From assembly GCA_024742405.1 (NCBI GenBank), contig JANSYP010000001.1, positions 930,001 to 994,000 of the forward strand: DNA of 64,000 nucleotides, in the 5' to 3' direction. The notes beneath the pieces are model-generated. The model was given only the letters and a program-made list of their open reading frames with translations, searched no databases and was not told the DNA's origin. Below are positions 38,781 to 48,061 of the stretch, in pieces. The position numbers were made by a program, and so were the translations under genes. Source of the stretch: Paracoccaceae bacterium. Its GTDB lineage: Bacteria; Pseudomonadota; Alphaproteobacteria; Rhodobacterales; Rhodobacteraceae. Numbering within the stretch: position 1 is the first letter of the stretch; every line of letters starts with the position of its first letter.

Positions 38781-41201
38781 TCAGCTGTGCAGGCCCAGAT
38801 CGCGGGCGATCTTCCAGACGCGCCAGTGATCGTGGGGCATGTGCGCGTGGCGCAGACCGAAAGGCCGGAAGGCATCCATCACCGCGTTGCTGAAAGCCGG
38901 AACGCCACCGACATTGGGGCTCTCGCCCACGCCCTTTGCGCCGATGGGGTGATGGGGGCTGGGCGTTTCGGTGTAGTCGGTCTCGTAATTGGGCGTCTCC
39001 CAGGCCGTGGGCAGGAAGAAGTCCATCAGCGTCGCGGTTTTGACGTTGCCGATCTCGTCATAGGCGATTTCCTGGCCCATCGCGATTGCGAGCGCCTCAG
39101 TCAGACCGCCATGGACCTGGCCCTCGATGATCATCGGGTTGATCCGGGTGCCGCAATCGTCAAGCGCATAGAACTTACGGACATCACACTCGCCGGTGTC
39201 CACATCGACGTCCATTACGCAGATATAGGCGCCGAACGGGTAGGTCATGTTGGGCGGATCGTAGTAACTGACCGCCTCCAGACCCGGCTCCACGCCCGGA
39301 ATGGGCTGGTGATAGGCTGCGTAGGCGATCTCTTTCATCGTCTTGAACCGCTCCGGCGCGCCCTTGACCACGAACCGGTCGACATCCCATTCGACATCGC
39401 CGTCATGGACCTCCAGCAGATAGGCCGCGATCATCTGGGCTTTGGCCCTGATCTTGCGGCCCGCCATGGCCGTGGCCGCCCCGGCGACCGGGGTGGAGCG
39501 CGATCCGTAGGTGCCGAGCCCGTAGGGTGCAGTGTCGGTGTCGCCCTCTTCGATCGTGATCGAATCCGCCGGGATGCCGGTCTCGGAGGCCAGGATCTGG
39601 GCAAAGGTCGTCGCGTGGCCCTGTCCCTGGCTGATCGTGCCGAGCCGCGCGATGGCCGAGCCCGTGGGATGGATGCGGATCTCGCAACTGTCGAACATGC
39701 CCATACCGAGGATGTCGCAGTTCTTGACCGGCCCTGCGCCGACGATTTCGGTAAAATGCGTGAGCCCGATCCCCATCAGCTTGCGGGTCTCGCCGCGCTT
39801 GAAGGCCTCCAGCTGCGCGGCCTGCTCGGCCCGCAGACCGTCATAATCGACGGCTTTCAGCGCCTTGTCCCAGGCGGTGTGATAGTCGCCGCTGTCATAC
39901 TCCCAGCCGAGCGCCGACTGGTAGGGGAACTGGTCGGCGCGGATGAAGTTCTTGGACCGCAACTCGGCAGCGTCCATGCCGAGTTCAATGGCCAGCACCT
40001 CGATCATGCGCTCGATCAGATAGGCGGCTTCCGTCACGCGGAAGGAGCAGCGATAGGCCACGCCTCCCGGTGCCTTGTTCGTATAGACGCCGTCGACGCC
40101 CACATAGGCGACCGGAATGTCATAGCTGCCGGTGCAGATATGGAAGAAGCCGGCGGGGAACTTGGTCGGGTCGGCACAGGCGTCGAACGCGCCGTGGTCG
40201 GCAGTAACATGGACCCAGAGCCCTGTGATCTTGCCGTCCTTGGTGGCGCTGATCTTGCCCTGCATGTGGTAGTCGCGGGCGAAGGCCGTGGCCATGAGAT
40301 TGTCCATCCGGTCCTCGACCCACTTCACCGGACGCCCGGTGACGATGGAGGCGACGATCGAGCAGACATAGCCCGGGTAGACGCCTACCTTGTTGCCGAA
40401 ACCGCCGCCGATATCGGGGCTTATCACGCGGATATTGTGCTCTTCGATGCCCGAGAGCAGCGAGGCGACGGTGCGCACCACATGGGGCGCCTGAAAAGTG
40501 CCGTGGAGCGTCAGCTTGCCATTCACCTTGTCCATGTCGGCGACGCAGCCACAGGTCTCCAGCGGGCAGGGGTGCGTGCGGTGGTAGTAGATCATCTCCT
40601 CGGCGACGACCTCAGCCTCGGACAGCACCTGCTCGGTGGCTTCCTTGTCGCCCTCTTCCCAGAGGAAGATGTGGTTGTCGTGGCGACGCGCGCCGTGGGC
40701 GCCCTCGGTCTGGCCGGCGATATCCTCGCGGAGCGTCACCGCGTCGGGCTCCAGCGCCTTGAACGGGTCGGTGATGACCGGCAGTTCTTCGTAGTCGACC
40801 TCGACCAGCTCGATGGCGTCGGCGGCGATGTAGCGGTCCTCGGCGACGACAAACGCCACCTCCTGGCCCTGGAACAGCACTTTGCCATCGGCCAGTACCA
40901 TCTGCTTGTCGCCCGCGAGTGTCGGCATCCAGTGGAGCGAGAGCGGTTCGAGATCCTTGGCCAGCAGCACCGCGATCACACCGGGCAGGGCCATGGCCGC
41001 GTCGATATTGACCGATTTGACGCGCGCATGGGCATAAGGGGAGCGGACGAAATCGCCAAAGAGCATGCCGTCGAGCTTCAGATCGTCGACATAGTTGCCT
41101 TTGCCCTGGGTGAAGCGCGCGTCCTCGACCCGACGGCGGGACGTGCCGAGGCCCTTGAGCTTGGCAGAGCGGTCTTCGGGGGTTTGAACCTCGTCCTTCA
41201 T
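38781..41201 (-). CDS. coxL: Aerobic carbon monoxide dehydrogenase large subunit, form I
   Basis: An 806-residue molybdenum hydroxylase large subunit. It carries the form I active-site loop AYRCSFR (382-388) with Cys385, the ligand that binds copper in the Cu-S-Mo centre; form II enzymes have AYRGAGR instead. Other family blocks are [18 protein letters not shown] at the start, [47 protein letters not shown], and the catalytic Glu segment [13 protein letters not shown] near the C-terminus. It oxidises CO with water to CO2 and passes electrons to CoxS and CoxM. The ATG overlaps the coxS stop by 4 bases. The presence of Cys385 supports genuine CO oxidation. Confidence 0.97.
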   Translation of the reverse strand: MKDEVQTPEDRSAKLKGLGTSRRRVEDARFTQGKGNYVDDLKLDGMLFGDFVRSPYAHARVKSVNIDAAMALPGVIAVLLAKDLEPLSLHWMPTLAGDKQMVLADGKVLFQGQEVAFVVAEDRYIAADAIELVEVDYEELPVITDPFKALEPDAVTLREDIAGQTEGAHGARRHDNHIFLWEEGDKEATEQVLSEAEVVAEEMIYYHRTHPCPLETCGCVADMDKVNGKLTLHGTFQAPHVVRTVASLLSGIEEHNIRVISPDIGGGFGNKVGVYPGYVCSIVASIVTGRPVKWVEDRMDNLMATAFARDYHMQGKISATKDGKITGLWVHVTADHGAFDACADPTKFPAGFFHICTGSYDIPVAYVGVDGVYTNKAPGGVAYRCSFRVTEAAYLIERMIEVLAIELGMDAAELRSKNFIRADQFPYQSALGWEYDSGDYHTAWDKALKAVDYDGLRAEQAAQLEAFKRGETRKLMGIGLTHFTEIVGAGPVKNCDILGMGMFDSCEIRIHPTGSAIARLGTISQGQGHATTFAQILASETGIPADSITIEEGDTDTAPYGLGTYGSRSTPVAGAATAMAGRKIRAKAQMIAAYLLEVHDGDVEWDVDRFVVKGAPERFKTMKEIAYAAYHQPIPGVEPGLEAVSYYDPPNMTYPFGAYICVMDVDVDTGECDVRKFYALDDCGTRINPMIIEGQVHGGLTEALAIAMGQEIAYDEIGNVKTATLMDFFLPTAWETPNYETDYTETPSPHHPIGAKGVGESPNVGGVPAFSNAVMDAFRPFGLRHAHMPHDHWRVWKIARDLGLHS

Positions 41202-41701
41202 TCCGCGGCCTCCTTTTGGGCGGCCATCTGGTCGCTCGCGGCGAGCACGGCCTTGACGATGTTCTGATAGCCGGTGCAGCGGCAGAGGTTGCCGGACATG
41301 CCGAAGCGGACCTCTTCCTCAGTCGGTGCCGGGTTTTCCTCCAGCAGCCGGTAGGCGCGGGTGATCATACCGGGCGTACAGTAGCCGCATTGCAGCCCGT
41401 GATGTTCGCGGAACATCTCCTGCAACACATGCATGCCGTCGGGGTTGGCGATGCCTTCGATGGTGGTGATCTCCGCCCCGTCGGCCTGGGCCGCAAAGAG
41501 GGTGCAGGATTTCACGGATTTGCCGTTCAGATCGACGGTGCAAGCCCCGCAATGGGAGGTTTCGCAGCCGATATGGGGTCCGGTGAGGTTCAGATCCTCG
41601 CGCAGTACATGGATCAACAGGGCGCGGGGCTCGCAGGTGACCTCGTGGGCCTCGCCATTGACGGTCAGCTTGATGTTCATCTGGCTCGTTGTCTCGCTCA
41701 T
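41198..41701 (-). CDS. coxS: Carbon monoxide dehydrogenase small iron-sulphur subunit
   Basis: A 167-residue protein with two [2Fe-2S] clusters. The plant ferredoxin-like N-terminal domain has [12 protein letters not shown] plus a fourth Cys in VKSCTLFA. The C-terminal helical domain has [10 protein letters not shown] and [10 protein letters not shown]. It links the molybdenum site of CoxL to the FAD of CoxM. GGAGG lies 6-7 bases before the chosen ATG (MSETTSQMN); an ATG seven codons inside would also be in frame but lacks that site. It overlaps coxL by 4 bases and follows coxM by 11. Confidence 0.96.
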   Translation of the reverse strand: MSETTSQMNIKLTVNGEAHEVTCEPRALLIHVLREDLNLTGPHIGCETSHCGACTVDLNGKSVKSCTLFAAQADGAEITTIEGIANPDGMHVLQEMFREHHGLQCGYCTPGMITRAYRLLEENPAPTEEEVRFGMSGNLCRCTGYQNIVKAVLAASDQMAAQKEAAE

Positions 41702-41712
41702 GGGAAGCCTCC

Positions 41713-42567
41713 TCAGGCGCGCGACCAGGCGCGGGCGATGGCGCGGCGCAGGATGATGCCGGCCACATGTTGCTTGAACTCGACGGGTCCGCGGTTGTCC
41801 TCGGTCGGGTCGATATCCCCGAGCATCGTGTCCACGGCGGCCGCGACGGCCTCTGGGCCGCAGTCGGTTCCGAACAGATCGGCGCCCGCGGCCTCGGACC
41901 ACACGGGCACATCGCTCAGATTGGTCATGGCGATGGATGCGTTGGCGACCAGCCCGTCGCGCTTCTCGATCAGGACCGCGGCGGCGGCGGTCGCGTAGTC
42001 GCCGATCTTGCGCTTCTGTTTCTCATAGGCATAGCCGGGCGCATGGGCCGAGATCCGGATCGCGGTCAGGATTTCCTCGTCGTCGCGCGCGGTGGTGTAG
42101 GCGGCCTCGTAAAAGTCGCGGGCTGCCACCTCGCGGGGGCCGTCGGGCCCGTGGAGCAGGAAGGTCGCATCAAGGCACTGCATCACCCCGGGCATGTCGT
42201 TGCCGGGATCGCCATTGGCGACATTGCCGCCGATGGTGCCGCAATAGCGCACCTGCGGATCGGCGATCTGCAACGCTGCTTCGCTGAGAATCGGGACGAC
42301 ACGGGCAATCTCGGGACTGTCGATCAACTCGTGCTGGCTGGTCATCGCGCCGATGGCGATCTTGTCGCCTTCGGCACAGATCCCTTTCATCTCGGCGATG
42401 TCCTGCACATCGATGAGATGCTCCACATCTGCCATGCGCAGTTTCATCATCGGGATAAGGCTGTGCCCGCCCGCGAGCACGCGCGCGTCGTCACCATATT
42501 CACGTAGTACACCGACCGCAGCCGCAAGGCTGTCGGGCCGGTGGTATTCGAACCCACCGGGTATCAT
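41713..42567 (-). CDS. coxM: Carbon monoxide dehydrogenase medium FAD-binding subunit
   Basis: A 284-residue FAD-binding subunit of the CO dehydrogenase/xanthine dehydrogenase type. The two FAD signatures are [14 protein letters not shown] (about 32-45) and [16 protein letters not shown] (about 110-125). [19 protein letters not shown] opens the domain and [16 protein letters not shown] lies in the C-terminal domain. It transfers electrons to the quinone pool. GGAGG is 9 bases before the ATG at 42567; a TTG three codons upstream touches the ribosome-binding site and is unlikely. It is the first structural gene of the cox operon, in the order MSL. Confidence 0.95.
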   Translation of the reverse strand: MIPGGFEYHRPDSLAAAVGVLREYGDDARVLAGGHSLIPMMKLRMADVEHLIDVQDIAEMKGICAEGDKIAIGAMTSQHELIDSPEIARVVPILSEAALQIADPQVRYCGTIGGNVANGDPGNDMPGVMQCLDATFLLHGPDGPREVAARDFYEAAYTTARDDEEILTAIRISAHAPGYAYEKQKRKIGDYATAAAAVLIEKRDGLVANASIAMTNLSDVPVWSEAAGADLFGTDCGPEAVAAAVDTMLGDIDPTEDNRGPVEFKQHVAGIILRRAIARAWSRA

Positions 42568-42754
42568 TCGCAGCAATCCTCCCTCGTGCCGCAGGTCTCC
42601 CCGGACGGGTGCCTGCTTTGTTCACGTCCTGAACTGGGTAAGGCGCGCGGTCCGGTCCTGTCGTGCAAAAACGCACTGCCTGCTTGGATCCCTGCACGAA
42701 ATGCGAATGGAGTTCGCGAGTTGCGCGGCGCCTGCTCCGCCCCCCGGGCTCCGG

Positions 42755-43879
42755 TCAGAGACCGAGCGAGTCCCGCAATGTGCCGAGACGGGAGCGACTG
42801 ACCGGCACCAGCTCCAGCGAGGGGGTCGTGCCAAAGAACACGACGCCGTTGTCCTTGCGCCGTTCGAACCCGGTGACGAGATCGGGATTGACCAGATAGC
42901 TGCGGTGGGCCTGCAGGAACCGGGTCTGCGCCAGCCGCGTGCGCGCCTTGGAGATCGACCAGGGGCAAAAGAGCTTGTCCTCTCCGGCATAAAGGATCGT
43001 GTAGTGCCCTTCGGCCCGGATCGCGGCGATGCTTTGCGGTGGAATGAACTCCGTGCGCCCATGGCGTTCAAAGGGAACCAGCAGCGGCGGGGTCGGCGCA
43101 GGTGCTTCACCGGCCGGGTCTTGCGTGGGCGGATCTGTCTGGTCCTGCAGGCCTGCAAAGAACGTCGCCGAGCTGAGCAGGAAGCTGCCGCAGATGCCGA
43201 ACGCGGCAAAGGCCACCAGCAAGGCCAGCGCGGTGTTTGTGAGAGCGAGAGGCGGCTCTTGCGTGACATCGATCAGCACAAGGCCGGTGGAGGCCATGGC
43301 CAGGTAGTGCACCGCGACAACCGCCGCACCAAAGACCGCGGTGCCGAGCAGCGTATTGCGCCGCGTGCGTGCCCCGTAGGCGATGGAGATCGCAAGAATG
43401 CCGAGCGCCGTGGCCGCCAGGACCGGGATGACGACACCGAACACGGAATAGACCGGACGGCACACCGCCATCCCCGACATGCCCAGATAGTGCATCGCGG
43501 CGACCCCGAGCCCCATCAGGGCGCCGGCCAGGACGATGGTCCGCCCGTCGCGGCGACGGAAATGCAAGATCAGCAGCGACAGGCCGGTGATCAGGATCGC
43601 AACCATGGCCGAGAGCAGGGTCGTGACCGGATCGTAGAACACCTGCACCGGGAGCTGCAGGCCGAGCATGCCGATGAAGTGCATCGACCAGATACCCGTG
43701 CCGAGCGCGACCGCGGCCATTGCCACGCGCACCTTGCGGCTGAAAACCGGCAATGCCGACAACCCGCGGGTCAGCGACAGCCCGGTAAACGCGGCCAGCA
43801 AAGAAACCATGAAGGACCCGGCGACGAACATCGGATCGTGGCTGTATTCGAGCATTGCTTTCGCGCGGGTGACGGGCAC
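42755..43879 (-). CDS. coxC: CoxC-like MHYT-LytTR membrane regulator
   Basis: A 374-residue protein. The N-terminal 255 residues form an MHYT sensor domain of seven helices with three repeats of the metal-binding signature: MHFIGM, MHYLGM and the variant VHYLAM. The C-terminal domain (about 275-374) is LytTR DNA-binding (FIPPQSIAAIRAEGHYTILY; FLQAHRSYLVNPDLVTGFER; VPVSRSRLGTLRDSLGL). This MHYT-LytTR combination is that of CoxC and CoxH. The MHYT part is thought to bind copper and sense a diatomic gas. It lies 187 bases upstream of coxM on the same strand, as a probable CO-responsive activator. A GTG at 43879, 9 bases after GGAGGA, is taken as start. Confidence 0.82.
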   Translation of the reverse strand: MPVTRAKAMLEYSHDPMFVAGSFMVSLLAAFTGLSLTRGLSALPVFSRKVRVAMAAVALGTGIWSMHFIGMLGLQLPVQVFYDPVTTLLSAMVAILITGLSLLILHFRRRDGRTIVLAGALMGLGVAAMHYLGMSGMAVCRPVYSVFGVVIPVLAATALGILAISIAYGARTRRNTLLGTAVFGAAVVAVHYLAMASTGLVLIDVTQEPPLALTNTALALLVAFAAFGICGSFLLSSATFFAGLQDQTDPPTQDPAGEAPAPTPPLLVPFERHGRTEFIPPQSIAAIRAEGHYTILYAGEDKLFCPWSISKARTRLAQTRFLQAHRSYLVNPDLVTGFERRKDNGVVFFGTTPSLELVPVSRSRLGTLRDSLGL

Positions 43880-44140
43880 CGCACGCGCTCCTCCCAGAGG
43901 CAGTTGCCCCGCTTGCAGCTATTTTGGGAGTATTGGGGCGAGGATCAATGGGAATGCGCGGCCGATGCAGGGGCAGGCGCGGCGTGATGCCGGTGGTGTG
44001 CCTGCCTTGGCAATCGCTCGAAAGCCACGGACTTGCACGGGTCCTGGCCATTCAGGTTGGTCGGAACTGATAGCTCGATACCTGCGGGCGTCGGGTTTGG
44101 CCCCAGTCTGCGGGGTAGATTTGCGGGTTCGCTGCCCGGG

Positions 44141-44440
44141 TCAGCCGTTCGGAGTGACGCGGCCAGATGCGTGATCGCCGATCAGCGCGGTAACGAAGGA
44201 CATTTTCTTGTCGAGCGAACCATCGCCGGAAATGCTTGGACCGAACCCGGTCACGTTTCCGGCAGCGGCAGGCGCCATGCCCGGCGCTGCTGTCTCGACC
44301 ATCTGGGGGTGAACGCTGGTTTCCAACATGCTCAGCGCGGGAAACGGTTCGATCTGACCCTGGGACCCGGCGGAGGTCGCAGCGATCAACGACGCGGCGG
44401 CGAGTAGAGCGATTGCGGAAAAATGGATCGCGCGGATCAT
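44141..44440 (-). CDS. Small secreted protein of unknown function
   Basis: A 99-residue protein with a signal peptide (AIHFSAIALLAAASLIAATSAGSQ) and a mature part of about 75 residues rich in Gly, Ala, Pro and Met, with no cysteine (SMLETSVHPQMVETAAPGMAP; VTGFGPSISGDGSLDKKMSF). GAGGTGG lies 4-5 bases before the ATG. The family is not recognised; it resembles the many small Met-rich exported proteins of roseobacters. It sits alone between the coxC-like gene and a 630-base gene-poor gap. Confidence 0.6.
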   Translation of the reverse strand: MIRAIHFSAIALLAAASLIAATSAGSQGQIEPFPALSMLETSVHPQMVETAAPGMAPAAAGNVTGFGPSISGDGSLDKKMSFVTALIGDHASGRVTPNG

Positions 44441-45011
44441 GGGCCACCTCGGGGTCTGGTGTTGCGTAGGTCCTCAGGTAGACAGGCCGACGCCAGATTC
44501 CAGTGGTGCCCCCACCCCGCAGGCCGAATTGTCGCAGGTGCCACTGGAGTGTCCCGTTCAGGCAGGGTCAGGCCGCGTCCCTTGACGGATGCCTGGTTGA
44601 TTTTCGCGTAGGAGTTCCGCGCCGCCAAGGACGGGATACTGGTTCCCCATGTTCGGAGAGTCGCCCTGCGTTGCGCGCGATATGGACGCTGGCTCCCGGT
44701 TTGTCGCGAGCGGCGATGGGGATGAGCGGCTAGAGATGCCCTCAGATCCGTGGCATAGAGTCAAATGCCGCGATCCGGCGATGGTATTGCCTCCGCGGGC
44801 AAACTGCACGGGTCGCTGGCCCAAGATCGGCTGAAAAAGTCCCATTGCAGCGAGCCGTAGGATCAGCCTCTTGAAAGCGGCGGCCTGGGCCTGCAAGGGC
44901 TTTGAGTGTCCCGCGATGTGGTCACCCCGAACCGATGCCGGACATACGGTCGCTGTCGCCCCGCGCGCGGTTTTCTTGACCAAGGGGAAAACCGTGCGTC
45001 GAAACACCCCT
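44441..45011. other. Gene-poor region of about 570 bases
   Basis: No convincing coding region is seen. Frames of up to about 149 codons exist but have no recognisable domain and a composition like translated antisense DNA. An imperfect 12-base inverted repeat is present (44499-44510 and 44537-44548, 10 of 12 paired). The part near 44820-44900 resembles neither a tRNA nor a known small RNA. The region could hold a degraded gene or an unannotated small RNA. Confidence 0.4.
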
Positions 45012-45041
45012 CTGACAGCACCGGCCGACCGCGCCTATAAC
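45012..45041 (+). promoter_or_regulatory. Sigma-70-type promoter for the inorganic pyrophosphatase gene
   Basis: CTGACA and TATAAC are separated by 18 bases. The predicted transcript starts near 45048, about 25 bases before the chosen start codon at 45073. The -10 is one of the best in the window. Confidence 0.55.
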
Positions 45042-45072
45042 CCCGGCAAAATCGCCTAGGATGGATAGTGAC

Positions 45073-45993
45073 ATGACGATCAAGGTTTTTGGCCACAAGG
45101 CTCCCGATACCGACAGCACAGGCTCGCCGATCATCTGGGCGTGGTATCTCACAGAGGTCGCAGGCACCCCCGCCGCGCCCGCATTGCTGGGCGAGCCCAA
45201 CACCGAGGCCGCGTTCGTGCTGGAGCGTTGGAACCTCGAAAAGCCCCAGATCATCCAGGACGTCTCCGAAGGGGAGGCCGTCGTCATCGTGGACACCAAC
45301 AACCCCGCCGAACTGCCAGACAATATCAACGCGGCCGATATCCGCGGGATCATCGACCACCACAAGCTGGTGGGCGGGCTGGAGACCAAAGGCCCGATCG
45401 ACATCACAGTGCGTCCCTTGGCCTGTACTGCAACGCTCATGGTCGACCTGATGGGCGAGCACGCAGCCAAGATGCCCGAGCCGATCAAGGGCGCAGCTCT
45501 GTCCTGCATCCTCAGCGATACGCTGGAGTTCCGCTCGCCGACCACGACCGACCGCGACCGCGAAGTGGCCGCGCAGCTGGCCGGCGAGCTTGGCATCGAC
45601 ATGTCCGCCTATGCCGGTGAGCTCTTTGCCGCCAAGTCCGACGTCTCGAGCTTTTCCGATGCCGAGCTGATCCGCATGGACAGCAAGAAGTACGAAGTGG
45701 GTGGCAAGAATTTCCGCGTCTCGGTGCTGGAGACGACCGCACCCGAGATCCCGCTGTCGCGGAAGGGCTCGCTGATGGAGAGCATGCCGGGTGTGGCGTC
45801 CGAGGATGGCGTTGACGAGGTCCTGCTCTTCGTCGTCGACATCCTGAAGGAAGAGGCCACGCTGCTGGTGCCCAACGATACCGTCAAGACCGTGGCCGAG
45901 AAGAGCTTTGGAGCCACCGTCGAAGGCGATAGCGTCGTGCTGCCGGGCGTGATGAGCCGCAAGAAGCAGATCATCCCGAACCTCGCGCTCTGA
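45073..45993 (+). CDS. ppaC: Manganese-dependent inorganic pyrophosphatase (family II)
   Basis: A 306-residue DHH-superfamily pyrophosphatase that hydrolyses pyrophosphate to two phosphates. Metal ligands and signatures are FGHKAPDTDSTGS (motif I), VDTNNPAELP (motif II), IIDHHKLVGG (the DHH motif), ILSDTLEFRSPTTTDRD, and the C-terminal substrate-binding SRKKQIIPNL. The start MTIKVFGHK is preferred over an ATG four codons upstream because GGATGG is then suitably spaced. A promoter is visible just upstream. This type replaces or complements the family I enzyme. It stands alone transcriptionally. Confidence 0.95.
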   Translation: MTIKVFGHKAPDTDSTGSPIIWAWYLTEVAGTPAAPALLGEPNTEAAFVLERWNLEKPQIIQDVSEGEAVVIVDTNNPAELPDNINAADIRGIIDHHKLVGGLETKGPIDITVRPLACTATLMVDLMGEHAAKMPEPIKGAALSCILSDTLEFRSPTTTDRDREVAAQLAGELGIDMSAYAGELFAAKSDVSSFSDAELIRMDSKKYEVGGKNFRVSVLETTAPEIPLSRKGSLMESMPGVASEDGVDEVLLFVVDILKEEATLLVPNDTVKTVAEKSFGATVEGDSVVLPGVMSRKKQIIPNLAL

Positions 45994-46080
45994 GCGCCGA
46001 ACCACTGCACTTTGGGGATGCGCCACGGCGCGTCCCGCGCTATCAGGCACCGAACCTTGCATGCGCAGGAGACGTGCCCA

Positions 46081-46608
46081 GTGAACCTCCCCGTGACCCT
46101 GATTGCCTGCTATGTCACCGCCCTCTGTCTGGGGGCGTCACTGGTTGGCGCACAAGAAGCGGGTGCGCCTCCGGACACGGGGTCGGCAGACGACAGCCCG
46201 TCCGACGCGATGCCGACAATGTCCGACGCGCTCGATGATGCGGCGCGCAGCGCCAAGGGGTTTGGGGCAGCGCTGATGGACAGCGCGAGGGATGCATTGT
46301 CGAGTGCCGAGACCTCCATCGCCGCAGCCACCGAGGGGCTGCGAGACGGCATGGCGGAGGGAGTGACGGTTTTGGCGCTCGATTCAGCAGATGACATGGA
46401 TGCTCTGTCGGCCTGGGTGAAGCGCGAGGACATCGTCACCAAGGACGGCATCGATTTCGATCGGGCGCTCGCAGCGGTCGTCGCGTCAGACTATTCCGAA
46501 GACCGAAAGGCTGCGATGACAGCGGCGATCACCTCCGTTCGCGAGGCCATCGACCAGGCGAGGCAAGGTCTGAGCGATCTCAACACCGAGCTGCAAGGCG
46601 ATGGCTGA
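46081..46608 (+). CDS. Exported protein of unknown function
   Basis: A 175-residue protein with a signal peptide (VTLIACYVTALCLGASLVGAQE). The mature part is helical, Ala/Asp/Ser-rich and acidic: a first amphipathic region SDALDDAARSAKGFGAALMDSARDALSSAETS that looks coiled-coil or apolipoprotein-like, then a compact second part (LDSADDMDALSAWVKREDIVTKDGIDFDRAL; MTAAITSVREAIDQARQGLSDL). No family is recognised. The GTG at 46081 is chosen because AGGAGAC lies 9 bases upstream and the signal peptide starts there; an ATG 23 codons earlier would add an unlikely Arg/His-rich lead. Confidence 0.65.
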   Translation: MNLPVTLIACYVTALCLGASLVGAQEAGAPPDTGSADDSPSDAMPTMSDALDDAARSAKGFGAALMDSARDALSSAETSIAAATEGLRDGMAEGVTVLALDSADDMDALSAWVKREDIVTKDGIDFDRALAAVVASDYSEDRKAAMTAAITSVREAIDQARQGLSDLNTELQGDG

Positions 46609-46653
46609 CGGCGTCTGCCCGATTGCTCACCCATAGCCGATACCGGAGACGAC

Positions 46654-47535
46654 ATGACCCAAATTATCACTGCGCTGTCCGACATCGCGGCGGACTATGA
46701 CGCGCTGCTGTGCGACCTCTGGGGCTGCCTGCACAATGGTGTGACGGCCTTTCCGGAGGCGGTCAGCGCGCTGCACTCGTTCAAGGCAGGCGGCGGCACC
46801 GTGTTGCTGCTGACCAACTCGCCCCGGCCCAAGGGAGAGGTGGTCACCCAGCTCGACGCGCTCGGCGCGCCGCGCGACTGCTATGACGAGATCGCATCGT
46901 CCGGGGACAGTGCCCAGGCGGCAATGGTGCGGGGCGCGGTGGGGCGCAAGGTCCTCCATATCGGACCGGAACGCGATCTGCCGTTCTTCACCGATCTGGC
47001 GCCTGACCTGCGGGATGCCCCGCCCATCGAGCGCGTGTCGCTGGAGCAGGCCGAAGGCATCGTCTGCACAGGGCTCTATAACGACGAGACCGACACGCCC
47101 GAGGAATATCGCGGCACCTTCCTGTCGGCCAAGGCACGCGGGCTGAAGCTGCTCTGTGCCAATCCCGACATCGTCGTGGATCGGGGGCATACGCGCGTCT
47201 ATTGTGCCGGCGCGCTGGCGCAACTCTATACTGAAATGGGGGGCCAGAGCCTCTATTTCGGAAAGCCGCATCCGCCGATCTACGATCTGGCGCTGACACG
47301 GCTCGCGGCTTTGCGCGATGTGCAGCGCGACCGAATTCTCGCTATCGGAGATGGCCCGGCCACCGACATCGCTGGCGCAATGGGCGAGGGGTTCGACAGC
47401 GTGTTCGTCTCGGGCGGACTGGCAGCAGAAACCACCGGCACCCCGCCGGGGGGGCAACCGGACCCGGCGCTGCTGGAAGCCTATCTGGCCGAGCAGAAGA
47501 TCGCGCCGCGTTTTTCCATGGGATTCATGCGCTGA
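46654..47535 (+). CDS. HAD-superfamily hydrolase, class IIA (TIGR01459-like)
   Basis: A 293-residue class IIA HAD phosphatase related to NagD and p-nitrophenyl phosphatases. Motif I is the variant LLCDLWGCLHNG, with the second catalytic Asp replaced by Trp, as is normal for the TIGR01459 subgroup. Motif II is LLTNSPRPK, the Lys of motif III is in YFGKPHPPIYD, and motif IV is AIGDGPATDIAGA. Substrate is unknown; a sugar or nucleotide monophosphate is likely. It starts a run with a MaoC-type hydratase and ribF on the same strand. Confidence 0.88.
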   Translation: MTQIITALSDIAADYDALLCDLWGCLHNGVTAFPEAVSALHSFKAGGGTVLLLTNSPRPKGEVVTQLDALGAPRDCYDEIASSGDSAQAAMVRGAVGRKVLHIGPERDLPFFTDLAPDLRDAPPIERVSLEQAEGIVCTGLYNDETDTPEEYRGTFLSAKARGLKLLCANPDIVVDRGHTRVYCAGALAQLYTEMGGQSLYFGKPHPPIYDLALTRLAALRDVQRDRILAIGDGPATDIAGAMGEGFDSVFVSGGLAAETTGTPPGGQPDPALLEAYLAEQKIAPRFSMGFMR

Positions 47536-47620
47536 CGAAAGATGTCGCCGCGGCGCTGGCGCCGGGCGCATTGCCGCCGTAGAACGGCCCGCGAGTGAGA
47601 GACGGAGACAGGGGAACAGC

Positions 47621-48046
47621 ATGAGCGTCGGAACCATCTATCTCGAGGATCTGCATATCGGCATGAGCCGGTCGATCACCAAGGCCATCACCTTCGACAT
47701 GATCGAGAAGTTCGGCGATGTGAGCGAGGACCGCAATCCGATCCATTTCGACGAAGAGGCCGGCAAGGCGTCGATCTTTGGCGACCGGGTCGCCCATGGC
47801 ATGCTGTCGGCGAGCCTTTTCTCGGCGCTTCTGGGCGAACGTCTGCCGGGCCACGGCACGATCTATGTCAGCCAGACACTGCGGTTCATGGGGCCGGTCA
47901 AGATCGGTGACGAGGTCACGGCCACGGTGACCGTCAGCGACATGATGCCCGAGCGCAAGCGGGTGACCCTGACCTGCGAGGCCAAGGTCGACGAAAAGCT
48001 CGTCATCACCGGCGAGGCCATGGTGCTGGCGCCGAGCCGGGGCTGA
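47621..48046 (+). CDS. MaoC-family (R)-specific enoyl-CoA hydratase-like protein
   Basis: A 141-residue single hot-dog-fold protein. The hydratase motif has the catalytic Asp and His in DVSEDRNPIHFDEEAG, followed by VAHGMLSASLFSALLGERLPGHGTIYVSQTLRFMGPV and KIGDEVTATVTV, all typical of (R)-specific enoyl-CoA hydratases (PhaJ-like). It would hydrate trans-2-enoyl-CoA to (R)-3-hydroxyacyl-CoA. GGGGAAC precedes the ATG. It lies between the HAD gene and ribF, 85 and 15 bases apart, with no obvious metabolic link to either. Confidence 0.9.
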   Translation: MSVGTIYLEDLHIGMSRSITKAITFDMIEKFGDVSEDRNPIHFDEEAGKASIFGDRVAHGMLSASLFSALLGERLPGHGTIYVSQTLRFMGPVKIGDEVTATVTVSDMMPERKRVTLTCEAKVDEKLVITGEAMVLAPSRG

Positions 48047-48061
48047 CACGAGGCAGCGGGA

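Noticed and set aside
38505-41267. 920-codon open frame antisense to coxL and coxD
   Set aside because: It mirrors the coding strand and lacks any recognisable motif. coxL on the other strand is unambiguous.
44558-45007. 149-codon minus-strand frame in the gene-poor gap
   Set aside because: No ribosome-binding site, no domain or export signal, and composition like non-coding GC-rich DNA.
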